From: Cyanophora paradoxa | Lineage: Eukaryota; Glaucocystophyceae; Cyanophorales; Cyanophoraceae | Direction: 5' to 3' | Assembly (NCBI GenBank): GCA_004431415.1 | Contig: QPMI01000436.1 | Span: 372,001-436,000 of the forward strand | Length of the DNA: 64,000 nucleotides | Shown: in pieces, positions 52,251-64,000 of the stretch | Layout of the letters: each line of letters starts with the position of its first letter | How positions within the stretch are numbered: position 1 is the first letter of the stretch | Program-made: the position numbers and the translations under genes | Notes under the pieces: model-generated | Told to the model about the DNA's origin: nothing | The model's input: the letters and a program-made list of their open reading frames with translations, nothing else | The model's database searches: none

Positions 52251-53788
52251 ATGGAGGGCCAGCCTGTAGAGGATGAGATGAAGGACGAGAAGTTGGCCTC
52301 GAAACCTGGTCAGCCGCCCGTCGGCGTAGGCTGGGGCAGGCCTGACGGGTTCTGCAGACGCCCCCACTCCCAAGAAGCGCGGCCGTCCCCCGGGCAGCAA
52401 GAACAAGGTAACAGCACTTATAATGCCTTAGGTTCTCCGGCTCTCCCAACACGTGTCTCGGCAGGCGAAGGAAGGCGCTCCCACGCCTTCGAAGAGCGGC
52501 GACGGCAGCGCACCGGCGCCAAAGAAGCGCGGCCGGCCTCCGGGCTCCAAGAACAAGGTGAGAGCATCTGCCCACTTCATTCGCCCGCGATCGCTGACGT
52601 CACTGACATCACTTCATGATCATCGTGTTCCATGAAGACTGATACGAGTCGTCCGTCCACGGCTGGCTCGGCCTCTGGCAGCTCTTCCGCGATCAAGAAG
52701 AGGCCTGGCCGGTGAGTCTTTTTGAAGAGCACTACTACAGGATTGGCATGCGCGCCCCTTATCGTTTCGCAGGCCATCCAAGAGCGAATCCGAAGCTCGC
52801 AAGTCTACCGCTTCGGTGCCGGCCCTCGCGCTCTGTACTTCTGCGCCGTGCTGACGCTCGTTATGAGAAGGTCGCCTCGTCTGCACCAAAGCGCGGGCCG
52901 GGCCGCCCCCGCAAGTCCGACAGCGCCAAGTCCGAGACAAGCAAGAAGCGCGGCCGGCGCGTGCTCTCTCCTCGCTGCGCCGGTCTTCCGATCTGACGGT
53001 ATGCGCCGCGCAGGCCGTCGAGCGGCAAGAGCAAGGTGCCCCTGGCTTCGCGCGCCGCGTCGCGCCGCCCGCCTGCGCGGCGAGCGTTAACCTGCGGCAG
53101 GAGGACAAGCCGGCCAAGAAGCCGAAGACGGAGGATGGCGCAGTGAAGCGTGGGCCCGGCCGCCCTCCCAAGGCGAAGACCGAGGATTCGAAGCCGAAGG
53201 CTGTCAAGGCCGAGCCCAAGGCCGCGAGTGGCGACGCCCCTGCGACCAAGAAGCGCGGCCGCCCGCCGGGCAACAAGAGCAAGGTACGGCGCACGCGCTG
53301 TCCAGCTCGGCTCCGCCGCCCCGCCTCACATCACTTTCGCCGGCGAAGGACGCGGCTGCCAAGAAGACACCAGGCGGCGTTATTCCCACCATCAAGAAGA
53401 AGCCCGGCCGCCCGAAGAAGGTGCACGCCCCCACGCCTTCGATCATCTGCAAGCGTTTCCAACCGCGCACGGGCAGACGGCGGCTGCTCCCGCCAAGAAG
53501 GCCGCGAGCGGCGACACCCCCAAGAAGCGCGGCCGCCCCCCGGGCAGCAAGAACAAGGTGCGTTCTGTCATGATTCCGCACTCTCCGCAGCCTTCGCTGA
53601 CGGGCGCTCCGAAGGCCGCGAGCCGCGACGCACCCGCGCCGAAGAAGCGCGGCCGCCCGCCGGGCAGCAAGAACAAGGTGCGGCGCAGGCTTCCCCTGCT
53701 CGGGCCGCTCTGTCCGCCACTCATCGCCCCCACTCAGCCGCAGATGGCCGACGTCCCTCCGGCCAAGAAGCAGGCGAGTTCGGAGTAG
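52251..53788 (+). CDS. Multi-AT-hook protein, copy B
   Basis: Same exon structure as copy A, 3670 bases downstream, with a few substitutions (for example TAASPAKK in copy A is TAAAPAKK here). Both copies keep all splice borders and the stop, so both may be functional. Collapse or false duplication in the assembly is the main alternative. Confidence 0.72.
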
Positions 53789-54132
53789 GACCGCCTCCGT
53801 CCGACCCGGTGCGCCCGCCCTGCCTCGCCCCGAGCCGGGCCCCGGCCCATCCTCACTCGCGTCGCGCAGGCCGCCCGGCCTCGAAAGATATCCCGCCCCG
53901 TCCCGTGTGCGTGTACTCCCGTCTCCCCTGCCGCCGTGCCGCTCTGCGTACTCTCCTGATTGCTCTGCAGGCCCCCCCGGGCTCTGTCTCCAGCTCCGGT
54001 CCCGTACCCCGCTCCACTCCGTGCTGAAGATAGACTAAGGAATCTCTTCGGTAGGATCGCTTGAAGATCGAACTCGCTATTTTTGTAGGGAACTCAACAC
54101 GTACCAGAGGTTTAAGCTTGACCGAGCACGCC

Positions 54133-54626
54133 TCACCTCGCGGCCGCGGGGCCCTTGCTGGGGCTGGGAACGGGGCCTGGGCGGTGCGGGCCGAAGCTGG
54201 CCTGGGCGGCGGCGAGGAGGCTCGGGTGCATGGCGCGCCCCACGGCGACGAGGAGCTGGAGCACGCCGACGTTCGCCTGCTGCGTCTGCTCCGCCCAGTC
54301 GAGTCAGCCGCACATCAGACCGCACGCGCACAGATATTTGTCAGTTTCGCAATCGCAGTGCACCGATCCAAGATCCCGGAGCAGGGCGGCCTCTCCATCC
54401 CCGAAGGAACCGGCGGCGGGCCTCTTCAGCGCGTCGAGCAGGGCCTGCCGCCCCGCGACGGCCCCGGCCCCCGCGCCCTCCGATGACGACGACGAGGCGG
54501 GCGCGGTCGCCGCGCAGGCGCGCAGCAGCGCCGCGGCCCGCTCGGCCGCCTCTTCGTGGAGCAGGCAGAGGCGGATGGCCAGGGCATAGCTGGCGAAGGG
54601 CACGGAGGCGCCCTCGTCACGCCGGC

Positions 54627-54660
<34 letters not shown>

Positions 54661-55415
54661 GGCGGAGGCGGCCCCGCGGTCCGGCGAGCGCACGGCCTCC
54701 AGGATCAGCTGGACGGTCTCCTCGGGAAGGTCGGACGCCAGGGCCCGCACGAGCTTCGCAACGTCTCCAGCCAGGACCGTCGGCGCCGCGGACGGCCCCG
54801 GCGGCGGCGGCGGCGGCGGCGCCGGGGCCGACCCCGTCGGGCTCCCCGCCGGCCGCTCCCCTGCCCACGCGGCGGTCAACGTCGGCCCGGGCCGCTCCAG
54901 CATTTCTGCCCGAGGCTTAAGCTTAGCCCGGGTGCTAATAATAGCTGCCGCGCCGCGGCCAGAAGGAAGTTCGGGACGCCGCACCGTACGTTTTGGCCAG
55001 GGTCTCACCAAACGACTCGGCCGAGGGCCGCGCGAGGCGGATGAGGCGGACGGCGGCCGATATGCGGTTCGGCGGCCCCGGCTGCGCAGCCTACTCGAGG
55101 AACAAGGCGGTGAGGCGCGCGGGTGCGGGCCCGGGGGCGAGGGGGGGCGGGGGCGTGGCGAACACGCCTGCTTGAAGTAGTCGGCGAGGAAGGCAATCGG
55201 GTCCTCTGGCTGGCTGCGCGTCCCCCGTACGTGAGCGCGCGTCAGGTGCCGCCCCGGCGACGGAGAAGCTTTTGAAGCGGGGGCCCGGCGGAGGGGGCCG
55301 CGGGACTCGGGCGGGGCAGGGCCGGTGCGCACCATTCCATGAGGACCGTAAGGGCGTCTTTCACGTACGCCCCGACCCCGGATTTCTCAAGGTACTCTCC
55401 GTACACCTTGTCCAT
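54133..55415 (-). CDS. TPGS1-like tubulin polyglutamylase subunit, multi-exon
   Basis: Starts MDKVYGEYLEKSGVGAYVKD at 55415. The following exon QPEDPIAFLADYFKQ matches the N-terminal dimerisation segment of TPGS1, a subunit of the complex that adds glutamate chains to axonemal tubulin. Later exons read ISAAVRLIRLARPSAESFGE, VAKLVRALASDLPEETVQLI, VPFASYALAIRLCLLHEEAA, QALLDALKRPAAGSFGDGEA and QTQQANVGVLQLLVAVGRAM, with the stop at 54133. The intron after DYFKQ starts with GC. Similarity is clear only at the N-terminus, so the name is tentative; other RIIa/Dpy-30-like proteins are possible. Confidence 0.5.
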
Positions 55416-56383
55416 CGCTGCGGCTGCCTCGGCCTCGACCTAGCGCTCTGAGGCGGGTCTCGCTGCTGTCGCCCGAAGTGCGCAAGTTACGGATACCGCT
55501 CCTGGCGCAGCGCGCTACGGTAGCCACTGCGAGTGCGATGACTAGCGTTGCCGGCCGCTGGACAGCCTGCTCGCTCCGTCTTCGCGATAGCAGGCTCGCG
55601 TCCCCCCTCAGATCTTCCCGCAAAATGATCGGCAGCGCATGCGCAATCACACGCTGATCGCGCTCGTGCCGTTCAGCCGCGTGCTGCTCGCTGTCTAGAT
55701 CTTCCGCTCGCCGCGCGGCGCTCGGTCGCCCCTCTCGGCACCGCGCCTCCCCGCACCGCTCCAGCAGCTGAACGTGCGAAACGCTCACTAAACGCGCGAA
55801 TTGCTCGCACGTCGTCGACGCGGCTGCCGGGAGCTGGCCAAGTGGTCCGCGAGAGTCCGACCGTTTCACGCCAGGCCGGGCCCGCCCTGGTGCCGGGCCG
55901 CTCGCGTACCGATGCGCCAGCCGCGAAGAGGGTTGCCTGAGAAATTGCTTTTCGCCGTCGTACGCGCCACAGGTGAGGGGGCCAGTGTAGGCGCGCGTAC
56001 CCCAGCAGCGTACCTCGGGGCCAGTCGAAAAAGTTCCAGCTCCAGCGAAGCTCCAGCCTCGTCAGCAGCGGAATACGGTGCGTATTCTTCTCAAGAGCTC
56101 TAGTGAGAGCGCTCTAGTGAATTCCGAGGCGCCGCCGCGCGGATCCAACGGGGTTGCTCGTTTGAGCCGAGCGGACACGCCGCCGCGCCGCGGGGCCCTA
56201 GACGCGATCAGCGCGTCGATAAGGCTTAGATACAGGCCCTCGAGGGCCTGCTCCTCGGCTCCTCGCCAGTTTTGACCGGACCCCTGCTTCCGCGCCAACG
56301 ACTCGTCCTGGCGAGATCCCGCCGAAATCCCTGCCCCGCGGGCCACGCGCGACTGCGCGCTCACCAGTACGTCAGCTCAGAAG
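55416..56383. other. Divergent intergenic region
   Basis: Nearly 1 kb between the TPGS1-like (minus) and Lys-rich (plus) genes. Short ORFs have no recognisable content. Probably promoters of both. Confidence 0.4.
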
Positions 56384-58251
56384 ATGGCGGTGAGCAAGAG
56401 AGGCAAGAAGGCCGCCGCGAAGACCGAAAGCGAGGAAACCGATGTGAAGGCCGAGGAGACGAAGGCGGACGAGAAGGCGGCTGCCACAGAAGAGAAGAAG
56501 GAGGCTTCGGATAAGAAGGTGAGCGCACGCTAGCACAGCCCGGCCCCGTGCGAGGGCGGCCCAGCAGCCCATTACGAGCATCGGCCGAGGCCCTTGAGTG
56601 GAGCTCACCCGTCCAATCCGAGCCCGCGGACGCTTTCATATTGCTTAGCTTTACAGTGATAGCTCGAAAACGCGGGCAGACGCCGGGGGTAGTAATCGTG
56701 CTGCGCGCCCTGCGATCAGCGCCGGGTCTTGACCGGCGCGCCCGCTGCAGGAGTCGGGGGCGGAGGAGAAGAGCGCGGAGGAGTCCAAGGACAAGGCCGA
56801 GGAGAAGAGCGAGGACGAGGGCTCGAAGGGCAAGAAGGGCGCGAAGAAGGGCGGGAAGAAGGCCGCCCCGAAGAAGGCGGCAGCCCCCAAGAAGGAGAAG
56901 GCCGAGGAGAAGGAGGAAAAGGTCCCAGCGCCCGAACCTCGCTTGATTCCGCGTGCGCCGATCGATCCGAGCAGGAGGAGGAGGCCAAAGACGAGGCGAA
57001 GGAGGAGAACGGGCGGGGCAAGCGCGCCCGGAAGCCGACCGGTGCGCGGCAGCAGCCGCCGCCGCCGACCGCGCGCGGCCGACGCTGACGCCGGCCTCAG
57101 CCAAGGCGGCGGAGGGTGACGCCGGCGAGAGCCAGGACGAGAAGCCCGCCAAGAAGGCCAAGAAGGCGAGCTGGGCGGCCGGCCGGCCAGCCTCCCGCCC
57201 GCCCCGCCCGAGCTGACTGGCGGCCGCGCGCAGGAGGAGCCGGCGTCGGAGGACGAGAGCGGCGAGGAGTCCAAGGATGAGGGCAAGGCCGCCAGGAAGG
57301 GCGGAAAGAAGGCCGCTCCCGCGCCCAAGAAGGCGGCCGCGGCCCCCAAGAAGGACGACAAGAAGGTGCCGGGGGATCCGTACCCCCGCGCCCTTTCGGG
57401 CCGTGCCGGTCCGAGCCGAGCCGAACCGACCCGACCCGCAGAAGGCGGCCCCGAAGAAGGCGGAGCCTGCGAAGCGCGGCGGCCGCAAGGAGAAGGAGGC
57501 GCCCAAGAACCCCGCGGCGCCCCCGGCGCGCAAGAAGCGCGAGCCGGTCAAGAACCGGAAGGTAAGAGCAAGCAATCAAATGATTGGATAAGAACGAAAG
57601 GATCTGACGCGCCCTGTTACGTCAGTACGCGGACGAGGACACGACGGGCGAGAGCGAGGCGGATGTCCCGAAGGCCAAGAAGACCATCGAGAAGGGCAGC
57701 AAGAAGGCGCCCCCAAAGAAGGTGGAAAAGAAGAATAATTATAAAAGGAAGGATTTGATCTAATCTGCTCTCTTTTAGGTGACGCCGAAGAAGCCGGCGC
57801 CGAAGAAGAAGGGGGCCGCCTCGCCCAACCCGCACTCGATGGCTGAAGACTTCGAGATGGAGGTAACCCTTACGCAGCGCACCGGCCGGGGGTACGCCCG
57901 CCCCGCCCCGCCCCGCCCCGCTCCCCTTGGCCCCGCTCGGCCGGCGCCCGACTCGTTCGCTCATTTCATTCGCAGGAAGAGGAAAGTGAAGCCGACGGGC
58001 CTCGTCGGGTTCGCGAAGTGACCGTACCCCCGCGCCACCCCGCGACGCGCCGCGTCGCGTCCCCGTGCCCCCGGCCCTTCTTCCGCCCCACCTGCCCCCG
58101 CCCATCCCCGAAGTCATCCTTCCCCCCTGTTCCCCCCACGTCCGCTCAGCTGCAGCCGCGGCAGTCGGCGACCGGCCCTTCCTCCCGGCAGCCCCGCCCC
58201 CGTGTAAATTCGCGCCCCGGCCCCCCGCCCATCCCGGCCCCCTCGCTGTGA
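56384..58251 (+). CDS. Lys/Glu/Ala-rich chromatin- or nucleolar-type protein, multi-exon
   Basis: Starts MAVSKRGKKAAAKTESEETD. Exons encode alternating acidic and PKK/KKA basic blocks (KGKKGAKKGGKKAAPKKAAA at 56.85 kb, KGGKKAAPAPKKAAAAPKKD at 57.3 kb, KTIEKGSKKAPPKK at 57.7 kb, PKKPAPKKKGAAS at 57.8 kb), like histone H1 tails or nucleolar phosphoproteins. Most exons end with Lys-AAG before GT. The last exon starts at 57976; phase-0 splicing extends to 58251, while another frame would end KRKVKPTGLVGFAK at 58021. No globular domain is visible. Confidence 0.55.
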
Positions 58252-58651
58252 GACTGGAGCGTCAACGTGATGCGCCGATATCGCACGTGTGGCGAGCTCA
58301 CGGCGGCGGGGCCCCCGCCCCGCTTGGGCCTCCCTAGATTCTTATCCCCAAGGTTAAGAGGAGCTGGATCCTGCAATAATCAATGAATATTACTAGAGGA
58401 GCACTAGTACTAGAAGGCTTAACCTACATACAATTACAAGGGTCCTGGGACATTTACATGCAAAGCGCGCAAGAGGAGGGAAATGGAAAGTCGAAGAATG
58501 CAAGTATCAAGCAATGAAGTGGGCCGGGGCCGCGGGGGCCTCTGGCTCCACAGCCTGGCAGCTGCAGCTGTCCGCGAAGACGCTGCGGCGCGCCCCGAGG
58601 GAGAGGGGCCCAGCCGCGGGCGGAAAGGAGGCAAACAAGGGGCCCCATGAC

Positions 58652-60082
58652 TCAAGCGGGGGCGAGGAGGAGCGCCGCGGGGGCCGCAGCGACCGCCGGG
58701 CCTTCGCCTCCGCCTCCGCCGCCCCCGGCCTCGACGTCGCCGGCCGGGGCGGCGGGGCCGGGGCGGGGCGGGGGCGGCGGGGGAGGGTTGGCGGGGGGCG
58801 GCGGGGCCGGCTGGACGCGGGCGACGGCGCGGAAGAAACGCCAGCGGCGGTACAGGCGCACGAAGACGACTATGATCATCGAGAGGGTGCCCACGACCTG
58901 TCCAGAGGAGCGGGCCCAGCCCAGCAACTCAGAACATAAGCTTACAGGAAGACTCTTCCTTCGAAGGCGCACCATCCCGAGGACGACGCCAAAGGTAAAG
59001 TAAAGGAAGATGCGGAGGGAAGCGCACTCGTTCCCCTTGGCGTCCGCGCAGACCGTCGACATGCGCTGCCCGAACGCCTGCGCATGCGCGAAAGAGGCAG
59101 GTTCGAGGGGCTCGAATCCATCCGGGGGAATTCCTGTTCCCTCACCTCGCGCCCCAGGAAATATAGGAACAGAAACATCATGGCCAGGATAAAGATCTGC
59201 GCGCGGCCGCTCGAGTTGTGCGCGCGATGGGAGCGAAGAGCCCTAGCTAGCGGCCCGATCAGCAGTCGATCAGCGGCCCGCACCATCGTCCATACGAGCA
59301 GAGCGTAGAAAGACGTGCGCCAGCACTGCCGAAAGCGGATCTGCGCGGCGCGCGGGTGAGCGCTGCGCAAGCGCATCTGGGACGGATTTGGGCGCGAGGG
59401 CGGGCCTTGAACAGCTGCGACCGCGGGATCGAGCGCCGCCAGTCGGGAAGGAGGTCGCCGCAGAACTCGCAATACATCTGAAGACGGTCCCCGGGTCGAT
59501 GGGCGACCTGGGGCGAGGGAGGGAAAGCCGCGGCACCTCCTTTCTCGTGCCGATGTTCGCCCGCTGCCACGTCTCTGCGGTGCGCGCGATCAGCGAGAGC
59601 AAACGAATCCGACTGCTACACCCTGCTTGGAGTAAAGAGAGCTCACGTAAGCACGAGCCGACATGGACTTTGCGCGGGCAGCGGCACGGCCTCGAGAGCG
59701 GTCCCTCCTCAGTGCCAGAGAGGCAGATCCAGCACGCATCTGGATCATCCGCCGACCCGGGTCTTGTAAGAGATCTAGCTGTGGCCGACCCGGGCCTCGC
59801 TGTGGTCGATCCGGGCCTTGCGGCCGCAGATTGAGGCCTCCCGGGTCCTGAAGGCCCCGCGGAGGGTGGCCTGGATCCGCGATCTACAGGTGCGAAGCGC
59901 CACGTGTTCACGGCGGCCGTGCTCGGCTGAGGCTGCCAGTGCGGCGAGCGTCGCGGAGACTCGTCCGGCCGGGGCGCGACCACAACGGGCCGCGCACTGT
60001 GAGGCTCGTCCAGAAGAGCATGCTTCAATGCCGCTTGATCCTCGAGCTCCGTGGCTGGGTCCGGCGCGCCGGGGAGCGACAT
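58652..60082 (-). CDS. RING-CH (MARCH-type) membrane E3 ubiquitin ligase, multi-exon
   Basis: Starts MSLPGAPDPATELEDQAALK. A disordered N-terminus is followed by DACWICLSGTEEGPLSRPCR and CRCPRKVHVGSCL; splicing brings QTWQRANIGTRKE and MYCEFCGDLL behind it, giving C-x2-C, C-x-C, H-x2-C, W and C-x2-C of the RINGv domain. Membrane segments follow: WRTSFYALLVWTMV, IFILAMMFLFLYFL, LRIFLYFTFGVVLGM and VVGTLSMIIVVFV. A Pro/Gly-rich tail ends at 58652. MARCH proteins ubiquitinate membrane cargo and lipid-pathway proteins. The zinc-ligand order is complete only if the two proposed introns are removed. Confidence 0.75.
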
Positions 60083-60583
60083 GTCGCCGCTGTTCAGGCT
60101 TGCGGTCCGGAGGCCGCGTCGGGACCAGTGCCGCTCAGGGCGCGCGCATGGCTTAGTGGCAGCGATCGAGCTCGTCGATCAGCGCGCGCGGGGACTCGAC
60201 GAGACGCGACCGCGTTTGCCGTAGCTCTGTACCCCAAGCTCGCCCCCCCCGGCGCTTGTTCCCCCTTCAGTCCTTCCCCAACTTTACCAAGTCCAGCTCA
60301 TCCTTGCCATCTTGCTTGCAAGCTAGGCCTAGGTACGTCAGCGCCAGCTCGAGCCCGTGCGTGCTGGTCGTAGCTTAAAAGCAAGTTGCGCAGAGCAACC
60401 AGCCCACAAACAGCCCAGTCCTCGAGCTCAGTCGCGGCGCCGGATCACCCCAGATCTCTCGCCACAGCCCACCAGAGACCGCCAGTATTTCAGAGCAGCC
60501 TGCAAACCGCTTGATATTCAGTGTACGCGCGCTCTTGTCTCGCACGGGAATCATGCTCACCGCGTTCCGATCCGCATGCGCAG

Positions 60584-61228
60584 ATGGCAGCTGCAGCGGC
60601 AGTCGCTCACGCCACGCACCACGAGTTTGTTCCTCACCCGCGCGATGACTTCTCCGACGAGCCGGATCTCGTCTTCCATGCCGGAGACAAAGTGCGCGCC
60701 CGAATCGCTTCGTCCAGCGCTAGCTGCCAAGCGGACCGACGGCGCCCGCATCCTCCGGCTCATCCGCCCCTTTGCGCGCAGGTCGTGTTCCGTGCCCCAG
60801 GAACGGGCCAGATGCTGGGAGGCAAGATCGTGCGGGTCGCACACCACTGCGTGCCTCAGAATTCGAAGGTATGCCTCGAGAAGCACGTGGACGACGGCTC
60901 GGCTGGCGTCCCGTACTACATCGTTGAGTCCGAGAGCCTGAACAAGTGCTGCGGATGTGCGCTCTCTCCCTGCCCGCGTCCTTGCTAGCCCTGCGCCCCG
61001 CTCATCTCGCATCCACAATGACAGGCTATGCCGCCGACCTGAAGAAGTTTTCGGGTCCGTCGTTCGCTGTCCCGAGCGGCTCGTTCGTGCGTCGCGCTTC
61101 TTCATCTATTTCGAGCCTCTGTTCGGATATCGATCTGACCTGCAAATCTCGCGCAGCTGAAGAAGCTAGCCGCGGAGGAAGCCGCTGAGGCCGCCGCTGC
61201 GCATCACACGACGTCCAAGGCGGCGTGA
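60584..61228 (+). CDS. Small protein of unknown function, multi-exon
   Basis: Exon 1 MAAAAAVAHATHHEFVPHPR...HAGDK ends at GT. Exon 2, VVFRAPGTGQMLGGKIVRVA and VCLEKHVDDGSAGVPYYIVE, looks like a small beta-barrel (Tudor/SH3-like) but with no certain family. A possible short exon with GYAADLKKFSGPSF lies near 61.03 kb, and the last exon is LKKLAAEEAAEAAAAHHTTS ending at 61228. Product about 120 residues. Confidence 0.5.
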
Positions 61229-62190
61229 GGCCAGGATCCCGGATTGACTCCCCGATGAACCGCTGAGCGCACGTCATCGTTACATATTATTATCTATTTT
61301 ATAGAAGACTACGATACGTAGCTGCTACGAGCATTCCTTCCAGCAGCGGCTCGCCACAGCACGGCTGCCACAGCTGCAGACAATGTACAAATCTTTTTGG
61401 ACCCGCGATTTTTCTTTTTTGAACACTTCGTGAATCGATCGAGCGTTTCCCCCTCGATCGAGGCTCTTTAGCACAGCTGCGGCAGATACTAGTAGAGCCG
61501 TGTCACGTCCTTCGCGCTCGCATGCGCAGGTTTAAATTTCAAGTTAGGTTGGGCTGTAGTTTGCAACCGTTGAACAGATGATGGTCAGGCTGATAGGCGT
61601 TGGACCCGGATCCAAATTAGCCTTGGAGGAAAGAAGCCATATGCATGTGAAGCTTCGAATTCAGTCATTTTGTCAATGAATCGAACGCCTTACTTTTTCT
61701 GTCGAGCCCAAGCATAAGTTTAAGCATTTTGTCAATGAATCACTCTTTCTGTCGAGCCCAAGCTCCTCAGCTAATCCAGGCTAAAATGTGTGTGCCGTGG
61801 CGATGGGGCAAGGCTCATAGGAAAGGCTCTTGCATGCGAATCGAACCGATGTGAAGCTTAAGTTTAAGCATTCTGTCAATGAATCACTCTTTCTGTCGAG
61901 CCCAAGCTCCTCAGCTAATCCAGGCTAAAATGTGTGTGCCGTGACGATGGGGCAAGGCTCATAGGAAAGGCTCTTGCATGCGAATGGAACCTCGCGTCTT
62001 CAAATTGCTAAATTGGCTGCCTAACAGACGGAAGAAGAAGAGAACAAAGAGGAGGAGGTGAAGGGCACCCGACATCGCCGGGCGGAAGGAGGAGACAAGC
62101 AGAGGGAAAGTTCGCGCGATTTAGGGGATGGTTTCCGCGACAGAATGTTTCTGAGACGGTCCACGTCTCTTGGCGCCAGATCCCGTTCCT
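61229..62190. other. Intergenic, contains a 144-bp tandem repeat
   Basis: No gene seen. The region between convergent genes is less GC-rich. The repeat at 61718-61987 is annotated separately. Confidence 0.5.
61718..61987. repeat. 144-bp tandem direct repeat, two copies
   Basis: GTTTAAGCATT(T/C)TGTCAATG begins at 61718 and 61862. The copies differ at a few positions; the second is slightly incomplete. A partial third unit (TTTTGTCAATGAATCGAACG) lies at about 61668. Confidence 0.85.
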
Positions 62191-62967
<777 letters not shown>

Positions 62968-63392
62968 CTTGTGATTCCCGTTCGCACCGGCTGAAGCTTC
63001 CCAGCTGACAACGTACTCCAGATTCACGTACCCCCTCCGGCCCATCCCCCCCACGCCCCAACCAGCCCGCCGGCTCCAGCGCAAGCACTTCGCAGTGTGT
63101 TTATTAGACCAGAGGTTGCTGCAGACCTCGGGAACTAGCGCAGCTATCGAGCGGCGGCCTGCGGCGAGTGGCGAGACAGCTGCACGGAGATCCCGAGCGA
63201 AGCGCATACGCGCCGCAAGAGGATTCGCACTGGACGGCGGGCCATGTTCGTCCCGGACGGTCCCGCCTCGCCGCCTGTCGCGCCTTCGGTCACACGCATC
63301 GCTTTTCCACTTCGCAGCTTGGCGTAGTCGCGTAATCGAGCGTCGATCCGGAGCTGCCCATCTTTTGCGCTCCGGAGGGACAACGCCGGCGC

Positions 63393-64000
63393 GATGGACG
63401 ATCCCTTCGGCCAGAGCGACTCGGTGCGTGCGGAGCGCCGGCGTCCTCCTCGCGTGCCGATCACCCGCGCAGGATCTGCTCTCCGCGGCAAAGCGCTCGC
63501 GCCTCGGCTGGGGTCAGGGGCTGCGGAGGAAGGCGCCAAGCACGAATGAGCTCGGGCCGAGCGACGCGCAGGGGGGCGAGCTAGCGCTCCAGGGGGGCGA
63601 GGCGGCGCCCGCCGAGACCCCGCGCGGCGAAGCGGCCGCGGACGAGCCCGGCGCAAGCCTGTCGGGCGGCGAGGCGGCGGCGGCGGCGCTCAGCGCCCCG
63701 CCTTCCGAGGCGGCCGCGAGCCCGCCTCCGCTCCTGGCAGATGAGGCTGCGCGGCCGGCCGCGAACGATGAGCCGAAGCCACTGGAGGTCAAAGTTGAGC
63801 CGATGGACGAGGCGGGGCAGGGCGATCCGCCGCCGAAGGAGGCAGAGGGCGCGGCGGCGGCGGCGGCGGCGGAGTTCGATCGCATGGAGGTCTCTCCCAG
63901 AGGCGGCGACGGGGCGGACGCGGCGACAGAGCCGGCGTCCGCAGCGGCGGCGGCGGCGGAGGCGGCGGCGGGCGACGGGGAGGCTACCCCAGCGCAGTCT
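63393..64000 (+). CDS. Ala/Glu/Pro-rich protein, 3' part outside the window
   Basis: Exon 1 MDDPFGQSDS (63393) ends at GTGCGTGCG. A long open stretch from about 63510 to the window end encodes Ala, Glu, Pro and Gly-rich sequence (SGGEAAAAALSAPPSEAAAS, KPLEVKVEPMDEAGQGDPPP) with no stop. KVEPMDE resembles a SUMO-site-like motif, which suggests a nuclear protein, but there is no domain to support this. It diverges from UBC13. Confidence 0.45.

Larger units (their letters stand above)
47048..54362. repeat. Tandem duplication, two units of about 3.64 and 3.68 kb
   Basis: Unit A 47048-50683 and unit B 50684-54362 both run from GATCC(G/A)AGATC(T/C)CGGAGC to the next such site. Over the AT-hook gene they are offset by exactly 3670 bases and differ at only a handful of positions (for example 48787/52457, 49194/52864, 49816/53486). 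A third, more diverged TPGS1-like segment follows from 54363. Confidence 0.9.

Overview
The window joins two very different kinds of DNA. Positions 1 to about 22.4 kb are AT-rich, densely packed and intron-free. They hold the hallmark genes of a polinton-like virus (PLV) or virophage-like element: a double-jelly-roll major capsid protein (MCP), two penton/minor-capsid-like proteins, an A32-type packaging ATPase and a primase-SF3 helicase. Positions 25.2 to 64 kb are GC-rich and carry eukaryotic genes broken by short introns. Several are ciliary genes (DRC3, two SHIPPO/STPGR-type genes, a TPGS1-like polyglutamylase subunit), so the host is a flagellated, probably unicellular eukaryote. I cannot name the lineage. 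The simplest reading is an integrated PLV in a protist or algal chromosome.

Viral part. Left end to 4.7 kb: an edge-truncated hypothetical gene, a RING-like protein, a small basic protein, the PrimPol-SF3 helicase (one frameshift) and small ORFs. From 4.4 to 9.9 kb, on the minus strand: small hypotheticals, a coiled-coil protein, the packaging ATPase, a zinc-ribbon/endonuclease gene, the MCP (one frameshift) and a minor capsid protein. From 9.9 to 20.5 kb: a second minor capsid protein, a patatin-like lipase fused to a discoidin-like domain (minus), a giant fibre gene of about 6 kb ending in a Peptidase_S74 chaperone (two frameshifts), a small protein and a tandem pair of paralogous structural-type genes. 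From 20.5 to 21.2 kb: an orphan zinc ribbon and a small SpeD-type AdoMet decarboxylase homologue. From 21.2 to 22.45 kb: non-coding DNA with long hairpins and a 28-bp perfect inverted repeat. No DNA polymerase B or integrase gene is visible; if present, they lie left of the window.

From 22.45 to 24.3 kb sits a remnant of a second PLV with a different base composition. It holds the first 79 codons of another MCP, cut off exactly at the inverted repeat, a divergent minor capsid gene and one unknown gene. From 24.3 to 25.2 kb there are palindromes and tandem repeats that lead into host DNA.

Host part: SHIPPO copy 1 (minus), an F-box/LRR/ankyrin gene, SHIPPO copy 2 (minus), an NHL-repeat gene, a large low-complexity gene, DRC3, then a recent 3.6-3.7 kb tandem duplication containing AT-hook genes (two near-identical copies) and TPGS1-like genes (two damaged copies, one more complete). 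These are followed by a Lys-rich chromatin-like gene, a RING-CH membrane E3 ligase (minus), a small gene, UBC13/UBE2N (minus) and an Ala/Glu-rich gene cut by the right edge.

Two promoter classes can be read in the virus: TTAAAG...TATATATA before the RING, small-basic and primase genes, and TAnTAAAAG just before the ATG of capsid, fibre and lipase genes. Four separate single-base frameshifts, all in the same direction, suggest either provirus decay or uncorrected assembly deletions.
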